Shown: positions 1 through 8,871 of the stretch, one piece after another | How positions within the stretch are numbered: position 1 is the stretch's first letter | How the letters are laid out: each line of letters begins with the position of its first letter | Assembly (NCBI GenBank): GCA_036444495.1 | Contig: JAZGBC010000076.1 | Span: 1 to 28,051, forward strand | DNA: 28,051 nt | Direction of reading: 5' to 3' | Source: JAZGBC01 sp036444495 | GTDB lineage: Bacteria; Pseudomonadota; Alphaproteobacteria; Kiloniellales; J153 | Translations under genes and position numbers: made by a program | Notes under the pieces: generated by a model | Databases searched by the model: none | The model's input: the letters and a program-made list of their open reading frames with translations, nothing else | Told to the model about the DNA's origin: nothing

Positions 1-747
1 CTGGTGGTCGCGGCCTGCGGCGTGCCGGTCGCCAAGCACGGCAACCGGGCACTGTCGTCCAAGGCCGGCGCGGCCGATGTACTGACCGCGCTCGGCGTCA
101 ACATCGACGCCGACATGAGCCTGGTGAAGAAGGCGCTGTGGGAGGCTAATATCTGCTTCCTGATGGCGCCGCGCCACCACAGCGCCATGCGCCACGTCGG
201 CCCGGCCCGGGTCGAGCTCGGCACCCGGACCATCTTCAACCTGCTTGGCCCGCTGTGCAATCCGGCGCGGGTCAAGCGCCAGACCATCGGCGTGCCCTCG
301 CCCGACTGGGTCGAGCCCATCGCCCAGGTGCTCAAGGGCCTGGGCCACGAGAGCGCCTGGGTGTTCCACGGCGCCGGCGGCCTCGACGAGCTCTCCACGA
401 TCGGCCCCTCCCAGGTCGCCGAGCTCAAGGACGGCGCGGTCACCACCTTCGAGGTCACCGCGGCCGACGCCGGACTCGCGACCGCCACCATGGAAGACCT
501 GAGGGGCGGCGACGCCGAGCACAATGCCCAGGCCATGCGCGCCCTGCTCGACGGCGCGCCCGGGCCGTTCCGCGACATCGTGATCCTGGCCAGCGCCGCC
601 GCGCTGATCGTGGCGGGCAAGGCCGCGGACCTGAAAGAAGGCGTCGGGATCGCCGCCGAAGCGGTGGACAGCGGCCGCGCGCGCGAGACCCTGGCGCGGC
701 TCATCGCCATCAGCAACGAGCCCGTGGTACAGGAAGCCGTTTCGTGA
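1..747 (+). CDS. trpD: Anthranilate phosphoribosyltransferase, C-terminal part (5' end outside window)
   Basis: TrpD transfers phosphoribose from PRPP to anthranilate, the second committed step of tryptophan synthesis, in the cytoplasm. The frame is open from base 1 and gives about 248 residues, roughly the last 70% of a normal protein of about 340. The motif KHGNRALSSKAGAADVL, which follows the anthranilate/PRPP site, is near the visible start. RHHSAMRHVGPARVELGTR and FNLLGPLCNPA follow, as expected for the family. The N-terminal helical domain and the glycine-rich GTGGD loop must lie upstream. The stop codon overlaps the GTG start of trpC (GTGA), so the two are translationally coupled. Identification is firm; only the start is unseen. 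Confidence 0.96.
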   Translation: MVVAACGVPVAKHGNRALSSKAGAADVLTALGVNIDADMSLVKKALWEANICFLMAPRHHSAMRHVGPARVELGTRTIFNLLGPLCNPARVKRQTIGVPSPDWVEPIAQVLKGLGHESAWVFHGAGGLDELSTIGPSQVAELKDGAVTTFEVTAADAGLATATMEDLRGGDAEHNAQAMRALLDGAPGPFRDIVILASAAALIVAGKAADLKEGVGIAAEAVDSGRARETLARLIAISNEPVVQEAVS

Positions 748-1559
748 GCGATACCCTGGCACGAATTTGCGCCGACAAGCGGGACTTCACCGCCGCGCGC
801 AAAGTACGGGTTCCGCTTGCCGAGTTGGAAGCCCGCGCCCGCGCCGCCGAACCCCCGCGCGGGTTCCATCGCGCCCTCGCCGAGCGCGCCGCCGCGGGAC
901 GCTACGGACTCATTTGCGAGATCAAGAAGGCCTCACCCAGCAAGGGCCTGATCCGCGAGGACTTCGATCCACCGGCGCTCGCCCGCGCCTACCAGGAGGG
1001 CGGCGCGAACTGCCTCTCGGTGCTCACCGACGAGCCCTACTTCCAGGGCGAGGACGCGCATCTGATCGCCGCGCGCGCGGCGGCGGAACTGCCCGTATTG
1101 CGCAAGGACTTCATGTTGGAGCCCTATCAGATCGTGGAATCCCGGGCCCTGGGCGCGGACTGCATCCTGCTCATCCTGGCCGCGCTCGGCGACGCGCAGG
1201 CCCGCGAACTGGAAGAGGCCGCGCGCGATCTTGGCATGGACGTGCTGATCGAGGTGCACGACGGGGCGGAGCTGGAGCGCGCGCTCGAGTTGCGCGCACC
1301 GCTCATCGGCATCAACAACCGCAACCTCAAGACCCTGGAGGTCGATCTCGAAACCACGAAAAAGCTTGCCCCGCGCGTCCCCAGCGAGCGCCTGGTGGTA
1401 ACGGAAAGTGGACTGCTCACCGCCGATGACCTGGCGCACATGCACGAGGCGGGTGCGGCCGCCTTCCTGATCGGCGAATCCTTGATGCGCCAATCCGACG
1501 TGGCCGCCGCCACCGCCGCGCTTCTGGGTGGCGCCGCGCCGCGCGCCGTGAGCGCGTGA
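744..1559 (+). CDS. trpC: Indole-3-glycerol phosphate synthase
   Basis: TrpC closes the indole ring of carboxyphenylaminodeoxyribulose phosphate to give indole-3-glycerol phosphate. The 271-residue single-domain (beta/alpha)8 barrel has the usual length for a monofunctional enzyme; there is no fused TrpF. Visible active-site elements are CEIKKASPSKG (Glu59, Lys61), LRKDF (Lys121), the LIEVH strand, GINNRNL and the phosphate-binding VTESG...IGES stretch near the C-terminus. The start is GTG at 744, inside the trpD stop (GTGA overlap); no ATG nearby would keep the conserved N-terminus. It is followed by moaC after 14 bases, so trpD-trpC-moaC-moeA look like one transcription unit. Confidence 0.96.
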   Translation: MSDTLARICADKRDFTAARKVRVPLAELEARARAAEPPRGFHRALAERAAAGRYGLICEIKKASPSKGLIREDFDPPALARAYQEGGANCLSVLTDEPYFQGEDAHLIAARAAAELPVLRKDFMLEPYQIVESRALGADCILLILAALGDAQARELEEAARDLGMDVLIEVHDGAELERALELRAPLIGINNRNLKTLEVDLETTKKLAPRVPSERLVVTESGLLTADDLAHMHEAGAAAFLIGESLMRQSDVAAATAALLGGAAPRAVSA

Positions 1560-1573
1560 GAAGGGACACGCAC

Positions 1574-2050
1574 ATGTCCGATTTCACCCACTTCGACGAG
1601 GACGGCAAGGCGGCCATGGTCGACGTCTCGGACAAGGACGCGACCGCGCGCGTCGCCGTGGCCAAGGGCTCGGTCATCGTGCAGCCCGAAACGATCGCGC
1701 TCATCCAGAGCGGCGGTGTCAAGAAAGGCGACGTGCTTTCCGTCGCTCGCCTGGCCGGGATCACCGGCGCCAAGCGCACGCCCGATCTCATCCCGCTGTG
1801 CCACCCGCTGCAACTCGACTCGGTCGCGGTGGACCTGGAGCTGGCGACCGAGCGGAACGCCATCGACATCATCGCCACCTGCAAGTTGACCGGCAAGACC
1901 GGCGTCGAGATGGAGGCCATGACCGCCGTCGCGATTGCCGCGCTCACGGTCTACGACATGTGCAAGGCGGTCGACCGCGGCATGCGCATCGTGGACATCC
2001 GGCTCACGCACAAATCCGGCGGCAAGTCGGGCACCTTCGAGGCGCCGTAA
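1574..2050 (+). CDS. moaC: Cyclic pyranopterin monophosphate synthase
   Basis: MoaC works with MoaA to turn GTP into cyclic pyranopterin monophosphate, the first intermediate of molybdenum cofactor. The protein is 158 residues, close to the 161 of the Escherichia coli enzyme. Lys51, Asp128 and Lys131 fall at the positions given for the catalytic residues in E. coli (KKGDVLSVARLAGI and YDMCKAVDRGM). The substrate-binding PLCHPL motif is also present. I chose ATG at 1574, preceded by a purine-rich GAGAAGGGA that serves as ribosome binding site. An in-frame GTG at 1556 would overlap the trpC stop and add six residues, which is less likely. moeA starts two bases after the stop, consistent with co-expression. 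Confidence 0.95.
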   Translation: MSDFTHFDEDGKAAMVDVSDKDATARVAVAKGSVIVQPETIALIQSGGVKKGDVLSVARLAGITGAKRTPDLIPLCHPLQLDSVAVDLELATERNAIDIIATCKLTGKTGVEMEAMTAVAIAALTVYDMCKAVDRGMRIVDIRLTHKSGGKSGTFEAP

Positions 2051-2051
2051 A

Positions 2052-3266
2052 GTGATCTCCGTCGCCGAAGCGCTGGCCCGCATCACCGCGGCCTTCAAGC
2101 CCCTGCCGGCCGAGACCGTGGGCCTCGATGCGGCGCTCGGCCGCGTGCTGGCCGAGGACGTCATCGCCCGGGTCACCCAGCCGCCCAAGGATGTCTCGGC
2201 CATGGACGGCTACGCGCTGCGCGCGGCCGACGTGGCGAGCGTGCCCGCGCGCCTGAAAGTGGTGGGCCACGTGCCGGCGGGGTCGGCGCACGAGGGCGTC
2301 GTCCAGGCCGGCCAGGCGGTGCGCATCTTCACCGGCGCGCCCCTGCCCGAGGGCGCCGACACCATCGTCATGCAGGAGGATACGGAAACCGACGGCGACG
2401 ATGTGATCGTCAAGCAGAGCGCGCCCCGGGGCCACTACGTGCGGCCGGCGGGCCTCGACTTCCGCGCCGGCGAGGTGGGCGTGGCCGCCGGGCGGCTGCT
2501 CAGCGCGCGCGATGTGGGCCTGGCCGCGGCCATGAACCAGCCCTGGCTGCGCGTGCACCGGCGCCCCCGCGTGGCGCTGCTCGCCACCGGCGACGAGGTG
2601 GTCATGCCCGGCGATCCCCTGGGCCCCAACCAGATCGTCAGCTCCAACGGCATCTCGCTCACGGCATTCGTCACCGCCTGCGGCGGCCAGGCGGTCCACC
2701 TGGGCATCGCGCCGGATGACGTGACGGGCCTCAAGGCCCTGGTGGAGGGCGCGCGCGGGGCCGACCTCCTGGTCACCACGGGCGGGGTTTCCGTGGGCGA
2801 GCACGACCTGATCCGCGACGCACTGGGTGAGACGGGCCTGGAGCTGGACTTCTGGAAGATCGCCATGCGCCCGGGCAAACCCCTGCTCTTCGGCCGCATC
2901 GGCGAGACTCCGGTCCTCGGCCTGCCGGGAAACCCGGTCTCGGCCCTGGTCTGCGCCACGCTTTACCTGCGCCCGGCCATCGAGGTGATGCTGGGCCGCC
3001 GGGACGAGGCGCGGCCGCCCGAGACCGCCGTGCTCGGATCCGATCTGGAGGCCAACGACCATCGCCAGGATTATCTGCGCGCCCGGCTCGCGGTCGATTC
3101 CCAAGGCCGGCGCGTGGCCAAGCCCTTCCCGCGCCAGGACAGCTCCATGCTGGCGACCCTCGCCCAGGCCGACTGCCTGATCGTGCGCGCGCCCGGTGCC
3201 GCCCCCGCCAAGGCCGGCGAGAGCGTGGAGATTCTTCCCCTTTCCGGCGGCGCGCTCGGCATCTGA
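2052..3266 (+). CDS. moeA: Molybdopterin molybdenumtransferase
   Basis: MoeA inserts molybdate into adenylylated molybdopterin, the last general step of molybdenum cofactor synthesis. The 404-residue length matches the family. Visible signatures are SAMDGYALRAAD in the N-terminal domain, LLATGDEVV, the TTGGVSVGEHD loop of the MogA-like domain, MRPGKPLLFG and GLPGNPVSAL, followed by the C-terminal beta-barrel domain IV. The start is GTG at 2052, directly after the moaC TAA. A GAGG inside the end of moaC, about nine bases upstream, can act as Shine-Dalgarno, so translation is probably coupled to moaC. The gene is followed by about 150 bases before the lexA start, and I see no convincing terminator there. 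Confidence 0.96.
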   Translation: MISVAEALARITAAFKPLPAETVGLDAALGRVLAEDVIARVTQPPKDVSAMDGYALRAADVASVPARLKVVGHVPAGSAHEGVVQAGQAVRIFTGAPLPEGADTIVMQEDTETDGDDVIVKQSAPRGHYVRPAGLDFRAGEVGVAAGRLLSARDVGLAAAMNQPWLRVHRRPRVALLATGDEVVMPGDPLGPNQIVSSNGISLTAFVTACGGQAVHLGIAPDDVTGLKALVEGARGADLLVTTGGVSVGEHDLIRDALGETGLELDFWKIAMRPGKPLLFGRIGETPVLGLPGNPVSALVCATLYLRPAIEVMLGRRDEARPPETAVLGSDLEANDHRQDYLRARLAVDSQGRRVAKPFPRQDSSMLATLAQADCLIVRAPGAAPAKAGESVEILPLSGGALGI

Positions 3267-3322
3267 CGCCCCGGACCCCATGCCACAGCCCTCCCCTGCT
3301 CGAATCAAAGTTGATCGATCGC

Positions 3323-3351
3323 TTGACGCGCGATAAGAACTAAACTAGAAC
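3323..3351 (+). promoter_or_regulatory. Predicted lexA promoter (-35 TTGACG, -10 TAGAAC)
   Basis: TTGACG at 3323-3328 and TAGAAC at 3346-3351 are separated by exactly 17 bases. They match the sigma-70 consensus at five and four of six positions. The -10 hexamer lies inside the SOS box, so LexA bound there would block RNA polymerase. Transcription would start near 3358, about 59 bases before the lexA ATG. Confidence 0.6.
3337..3351 (-). promoter_or_regulatory. SOS box (LexA operator), alphaproteobacterial type
   Basis: GAAC-N7-GAAC reads on the minus strand as GTTC-N7-GTTC, the direct-repeat LexA operator known for Alphaproteobacteria. It is a perfect match, overlaps the predicted -10 element, and lies 65 bases upstream of the lexA ATG. 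This is the expected autoregulatory arrangement. Confidence 0.85.
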
Positions 3352-3360
3352 ATGTAGAAG

Positions 3361-3375
3361 GTTTCTGCTTTGTTC
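3361..3375 (+). promoter_or_regulatory. Possible second LexA operator (one mismatch)
   Basis: GTTT-N7-GTTC on the plus strand is one base off the GTTC-N7-GTTC operator. It starts nine bases after the perfect box, in the opposite orientation. It would lie just downstream of the transcription start, a position where a bound repressor could add to autorepression. It could also be chance. Confidence 0.4.
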
Positions 3376-3416
3376 TATATCTTGTGGCTGCGACCAACCG
3401 AGGGGCTACACAGGCC

Positions 3417-4118
3417 ATGCTCACACGCAAACAGCACGAGCTGCTGATTTTCATCCACCAGCACCTGTCCCGGCACGGGATTTCCCCTTCCTTCGACGAG
3501 ATGAAGGACGCGCTCGACCTCAAGTCCAAGTCGGGCATCCACCGCCTGATCACCGGGCTGGAGGAGCGCGGCTTCATCCGCCGCCTGCCGCACCGGGCAC
3601 GCGCCGTGGAAATCCTGCGTCTGCCCGAGGATCTCAGCCCATCCCAGCCCCAGCCGCGTGCCAAGTTCGCCCCCAGGGTCATCGAGGGCGATTTTAGCGG
3701 CGTCTTGCAGGGTTCCCGGACGGCGGCCGAGAGCGACGCCCTGCAGCTGCCGCTCTACGGACGGATCGCCGCGGGCACGCCGATCGAGGCCCTGCGCGAC
3801 GACGATTCCTTCGTGGACGTCCCCGCCGGCATTCTCGGCAGCGGGGAGCACTACGCGCTGGAGGTGGACGGCGACTCCATGGTGGACGTGGGCATCCTGG
3901 AGGGCGACACGGTGATCATCGAGCGCAGCGAGGCGGCCGATAACGGGACCATCGTGGTGGCGCTCATCGATAACGAGGAAGCGACCTTGAAGCGGATTCG
4001 CCGCAAGGGCGGCGCGATCGCGCTGGAGCCGGCGAACAAGAGCTACGAGACCCGGATCTTCCCGCCCGAAAGGGTCAAGATCCAGGGCCGCCTGGTGGGT
4101 CTGCTTCGAAGATACTAG
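3417..4118 (+). CDS. lexA: LexA repressor (SOS regulator, self-cleaving)
   Basis: LexA represses DNA-damage genes and is inactivated when RecA filaments trigger its self-cleavage. The protein has 233 residues, typical of alphaproteobacterial LexA, which has a longer linker than the 202-residue E. coli protein. The N-terminal winged helix (MLTRKQHELLIFIHQHL ... LKSKSGIHRLITGLEERG, residues 1-70) binds DNA. The cleavage site is Ala119-Gly120 in RIAAGTP; the catalytic dyad is Ser154 (GDSMVD) and Lys192 (ATLKRI). I chose ATG at 3417, behind a GAGGGG at 11 bases, because it gives the family N-terminus; an in-frame GTG at 3384 would add eleven unconserved residues. Its own promoter carries an SOS box. 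Confidence 0.96.
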   Translation: MLTRKQHELLIFIHQHLSRHGISPSFDEMKDALDLKSKSGIHRLITGLEERGFIRRLPHRARAVEILRLPEDLSPSQPQPRAKFAPRVIEGDFSGVLQGSRTAAESDALQLPLYGRIAAGTPIEALRDDDSFVDVPAGILGSGEHYALEVDGDSMVDVGILEGDTVIIERSEAADNGTIVVALIDNEEATLKRIRRKGGAIALEPANKSYETRIFPPERVKIQGRLVGLLRRY

Positions 4119-4135
4119 AGGCCGCCGCCGACCCC

Positions 4136-4197
4136 AGTGTGATGGTTCCGATATTCGGCACCTTAAATGTGCCGAATTTCGGAAACTGAATCACACT
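4136..4197. repeat. 62-nt near-perfect palindrome between lexA and the convergent membrane-protein gene
   Basis: The outer arms AGTGTGAT and ATCACACT match perfectly. The inner arms, 4144-4161 and 4169-4189, pair along TTCCGA...ATTCGGCAC with GTGCCGAAT...TCGGAA with few mismatches. The loop is 7 nt (CTTAAAT, 4162-4168). The stem is far longer than a usual terminator stem and has no T-run, although it sits between convergent genes where a bidirectional terminator would fit. It may instead be a mobile palindromic repeat. The surrounding DNA is visibly richer in A and T than the genes on either side. Confidence 0.75.
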
Positions 4198-4209
4198 AGA
4201 TTCAAATAG

Positions 4210-4644
4210 TTAGCGCCCCTTCGAACCCGAAATTCGATGAAGCGAATTTCGCATTCGGGGCACCAGGCTCTGGTTGCGCCGGTTGGCCTCGGGCAGCCCC
4301 GCGGCCCGTTCCACGGGAGCGGGCTCCTCCGCGCCGTCTTTCTCCCCCTCTTTCCGCGCCCGGTCGCGCACCCGCAGAACGATGAGCAGCGCGCCGATCA
4401 ACGCCATGGCCGCAACGATCACTTCCATGGGCAGACCGGCGTCCACGCCGGCCCCGCCGCCGAACTTGGCCGCCCAATAGGCCGGCCAGATCAAGGCGAA
4501 CTTGCTGCTGATGCCGAGCACCGTCGTGCAGGGGTCGGAGCCGGCCGCGCAGACAGGCAGCCCGGAGAGCAGAAAGAAGGACCAAAGAAAGGTCGCCCCG
4601 AACCCCGCCAGATAACAGGTAAAGAAGATTCTGGTGAATTTCAC
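4210..4644 (-). CDS. Small membrane protein of unknown function
   Basis: I do not recognise this 144-residue protein. It starts at GTG (4644), with GGAG eight bases upstream. Residues 6-29 form a strongly hydrophobic segment that could be an uncleaved signal anchor. Residues 72-90 form a second membrane segment, and a moderately hydrophobic stretch near 43-58 lies between them. Cys32 and Cys39 sit in the loop just after the first segment, on the side likely to face the periplasm. The tail from residue 91 is hydrophilic and charged (RVRDRARKEGEKDG). The last 15-20 residues are encoded by DNA with a perfect 9-bp inverted repeat and may not be ancestral. Another minus-strand frame is open across this region, but its product has no membrane logic. 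The gene could be co-transcribed with comEC, 98 bases upstream. Confidence 0.6.
   Translation of the reverse strand: MKFTRIFFTCYLAGFGATFLWSFFLLSGLPVCAAGSDPCTTVLGISSKFALIWPAYWAAKFGGGAGVDAGLPMEVIVAAMALIGALLIVLRVRDRARKEGEKDGAEEPAPVERAAGLPEANRRNQSLVPRMRNSLHRISGSKGR
4228..4251. repeat. Perfect 9-bp inverted repeat in the 3' end of the small membrane-protein gene
   Basis: CGAAATTCG (4228-4236) and CGAATTTCG (4243-4251) are exact reverse complements with a 6-nt loop. CCCGAA at 4226 can alternatively pair with TTCGGG at 4254. The core resembles the CCGAATTTCGG arm of the larger palindrome 30 bases to the left, so the two may be parts of one composite repeat that has overrun the gene's 3' end. Confidence 0.6.
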
Positions 4645-4742
4645 GGGCGGCGCTCCAGGCGGGCGCGGATTTTGCGCGCGGCGAACCTCGGTGAATTCTT
4701 TGCTCCAATGCTGAATTTTCGATTAACCGGGCGACTCTCGGC

Positions 4743-6908
4743 CTACTTCCAACGGCGCTGCGGCACCCAGGGCCGCACGCCGCGCCGGGCGCCCACGGTC
4801 TCGATACGTACCCCCGCCTCCGACAGCCAGAGCGCGTGCCCGCCGTGGCGCCACAGGTCGAAGCGGTCGATCACGACGCGGCTTCCCTTGCACTGGCCAC
4901 GGCGCAGGGGCTCGCGGCTGATGACGACCGTGGCCAGGGCGCAGTCGTCGAGCAGCGCGCGGGAATCCTGCACCAGCGCCACTATCTGACCCCGCGCGCG
5001 GTAGATGCAGCCCAGGGGATCGCAGCTCAGCCGGCCGCCGGCGCTCTCGCCCGTCCTTGGCCAGACCGCCGCTTTCGTTCCCCCGAGGCGGCGGCGCCAG
5101 GTCTCCGCCTCGAAGCGCCGCACCTTTGCGCTGGATAAGATAACCTCGCCGTCCGGCGTGCGCAGACCGAAGAGCTTGCCGTCACCGCTGGCCAGAACGT
5201 CGGGCGGGGTGGCCAGCGGTATCAGAAGCCCTCCGCCCAGGATGGCCGCGAGTCCATAGAGCCGCCAGGGCCCGCGCCAGAGGCAGAGCCAGGTGCCGCC
5301 CAGGGCCACCAGGACCAGGCCTTGCACCGGCATGGCCGGGACGATGCTGACCGCGCCGGGCCAGGCCGCGACCCAGGCGGCCGCCCAGAGTACCGCGTCG
5401 ATGCCCCAGCCCATGGGCGCCAGCGCCAGGCCCTCCGCCCCGAAGGGCATCAGTATGAACGCGACGATGGCCCAGGGCATGATCCAGAGCGCCATGACCG
5501 GCACGGCCAGCATGTTGGCCGCCAGGCCGAACCAGGCGATGCGGTTGAAGTGGTAAACCGCGAAGGGAGCCGTGGCGAGCCCGGCGATGACCGAGGTGAG
5601 TCCGACCCCCGAGAAATAGAGCGACAGGCGCGTCGCCAGGCCGCGCTCCGCGAAAAGCCGGGCCCGGCGGTCGCGCAGGACCTCGTAGCCGGCGACCAGC
5701 GCGGTCACGGCCGCGAAGGACATCTGGAAGCTCGCCGATAGAAGGCTCTCGGGCGCGACCGCGAGAACGGCCAGCGCCGCCCAGGCGACCAGCCGCAGGG
5801 TGAGCGCCGAGCGATCGAGCACCACCGCCAGCAGCACCAGCCCGACCATGAGGAAGGCGCGCTGGGTGGGCACGGTGGCCCCGGTCAGCAGAAGATAGCT
5901 GAGCGCGCCCGCCGCGGCCGCCACCGCGGCCCACTTCTTGATCGGATAGAAGAGCGCCAGCCGGGGAATGAGCGCGAGCAGCGCGCGCAGGCCGAAGAAC
6001 AAAAGCCCGGCCACCAGGCCCACGTGCAGGCCGGAGATGGCGAGCAGATGCGCCAGCCCCGAATCGCGCATGGCCTGCATCACCTGCTCCGGGATGGCCC
6101 CGCGCACGCCTGTCATGAGCGCCGCGGCGACCGCCCCGGCCTCGCCCGGCAGCGCGGCCATGATGCGGCGCGCGATCCGGTAGCGCTGCGCGCTCCACCA
6201 GAGGCGCCAGGCGGACGTCCAGCGCGTTACGACGGACTGATCCATGGGGCCCGGCGGCTCGATCCGCAGGGGCCTGCCCAGGGCGAAGCCGACACCGCCG
6301 AGGCGCTTAAAGTAGGCTTGGCGCGCGAAATCGAAGGCGCCGGGCGCGGCCGGTCCCGGCGGCGGCCGCAAGATCGCGCGCAGGCGCAGCCAGTCGCCGG
6401 GCCGGATCTTTTCGCCGCCATTCGCGACCGTGACCCGTACCCGCGCCGGGGTTTCCTCAGGCGCCAGCCAGGCCAGCTTGATATGCCGCAGGGTAATGCG
6501 CAGCCCACGCCCGCGCGGTTCCACCTCGATCGCCTGCCCGCGCAGCCAGACCGGCCCTAGACGCTCCTGCAGGACGGGGGCGGCAACCAGGGCCGTGCGC
6601 AGCTGCGCCGCGCCGAACCCGGCCGTGAGGACGACAAGCGCCAGCGCGGCCACGAAGAACCCCGGCCACCGGCGCGCGAGCCAGGCCAGCGACAAAGCCA
6701 GGAGCAGCCCCGCCACGCCGAGCCAGCCCGGCGGCTCCTGCCCCAGGCCGAAATAACCGCCCACACCCAGGCCGAAGCCGACCGGCAGCCAGAGCGCCCA
6801 GCGCTCGCGCTCGGCCTCCAGCCGGGCCAGTAGCCCGAGCCGCACGACGGACGAATATGACTCCCGCGGCGGCCAGGCCCCGGCGGCGCTCTCGGATAGA
6901 CTGCTCAC
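4743..6908 (-). CDS. comEC: ComEC/Rec2-family DNA uptake channel protein
   Basis: ComEC forms the inner-membrane channel through which single-stranded DNA enters during natural transformation. The 721-residue protein has an N-terminal block of membrane helices (about residues 40-105), a DUF4131-like soluble OB-type region (about 115-215) and the long polytopic Competence domain. That domain carries the family signature LAHLLAISGLHVGLVAGLL near residue 290 and about ten further hydrophobic helices to about residue 560. The last 150 residues occupy the place of the metallo-beta-lactamase-like domain, but I find no HxHxDH metal site, so that part looks degenerate. The start is GTG at 6908; no good Shine-Dalgarno is visible, and an inverted repeat ends directly at the start codon. 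Whether the organism is transformable cannot be told from this gene alone. Confidence 0.88.
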   Translation of the reverse strand: MSSLSESAAGAWPPRESYSSVVRLGLLARLEAERERWALWLPVGFGLGVGGYFGLGQEPPGWLGVAGLLLALSLAWLARRWPGFFVAALALVVLTAGFGAAQLRTALVAAPVLQERLGPVWLRGQAIEVEPRGRGLRITLRHIKLAWLAPEETPARVRVTVANGGEKIRPGDWLRLRAILRPPPGPAAPGAFDFARQAYFKRLGGVGFALGRPLRIEPPGPMDQSVVTRWTSAWRLWWSAQRYRIARRIMAALPGEAGAVAAALMTGVRGAIPEQVMQAMRDSGLAHLLAISGLHVGLVAGLLFFGLRALLALIPRLALFYPIKKWAAVAAAAGALSYLLLTGATVPTQRAFLMVGLVLLAVVLDRSALTLRLVAWAALAVLAVAPESLLSASFQMSFAAVTALVAGYEVLRDRRARLFAERGLATRLSLYFSGVGLTSVIAGLATAPFAVYHFNRIAWFGLAANMLAVPVMALWIMPWAIVAFILMPFGAEGLALAPMGWGIDAVLWAAAWVAAWPGAVSIVPAMPVQGLVLVALGGTWLCLWRGPWRLYGLAAILGGGLLIPLATPPDVLASGDGKLFGLRTPDGEVILSSAKVRRFEAETWRRRLGGTKAAVWPRTGESAGGRLSCDPLGCIYRARGQIVALVQDSRALLDDCALATVVISREPLRRGQCKGSRVVIDRFDLWRHGGHALWLSEAGVRIETVGARRGVRPWVPQRRWK

Positions 6909-6944
6909 GCCTAACGTCGTTTCTTATTGGACGTCCCGTTAGGC
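6909..6944 (-). promoter_or_regulatory. Inverted repeat abutting the comEC start codon
   Basis: GCCTAACG (6909-6916) and CGTTAGGC (6937-6944) are perfect 8-bp complements separated by 20 bases. The proximal arm touches the GTG start of comEC. In the comEC mRNA this could fold into a hairpin covering the ribosome binding region, or at DNA level it could be an operator. An overlapping ACGTC/GACGT pair (6914-6918, 6930-6934) offers a competing fold. Confidence 0.4.
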
Positions 6945-7040
6945 TTCCCCCCCGCGCGAACGCCTGGACGCAGTGTAGCTCTACTTGGGCGGGCAGGCTC
7001 GCGTATTCGCGACTCCTTTTGCGACAGGGAACGCTAGCCC

Positions 7041-7077
7041 ATGGCCGGGACTCCCCCGATGTGATAAAGAGCGCCGC
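7041..7077 (+). promoter_or_regulatory. Predicted glnS promoter, shared motif with gltX
   Basis: ATGGC-N12-GATGTG-A-TAAAGAGCG-C-CGC occurs here, and the same pattern with identical spacing occurs upstream of gltX (11226-11262). Reading GATAAA as the -10 hexamer, CATGGC sits 17 bases upstream in the -35 place. The start of transcription would lie near the conserved GAGCG, about 75 bases before the glnS ATG. The -35 is poor against TTGACA; the support comes from the paired occurrence. Confidence 0.5.
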
Positions 7078-7147
7078 GTCCCCCTCGAATCGGTGACACA
7101 TCAGCAGGCATGATGAGATCTAGGGCCGGAACCCGGAGCAGCACGGC

Positions 7148-8836
<1,689 letters not shown>

Positions 8837-8871
8837 GAGGTTCGGCTCGAACAGGTATTGGGAGACGGGAC

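Noticed and set aside
4202..4708. Alternative minus-strand open frame overlapping the small membrane-protein gene.
   Set aside because: Its product is arginine/glycine-rich with no membrane or domain pattern, as expected of an out-of-frame reading of GC-rich DNA. The frame at 4210-4644 has a good ribosome binding site and coherent hydrophobic segments.
6999..7012. Small hairpin TCGCG-TATT-CGCGA in the comEC-glnS intergenic region.
   Set aside because: A 5-bp stem lying upstream of the predicted glnS promoter and far from any gene end. No function can be supported.
6945..7147. Search for a tRNA or small RNA gene in the longest intergenic stretch.
   Set aside because: No T-loop GTTCGANTC motif, no cloverleaf arms and no terminator-like end could be found.
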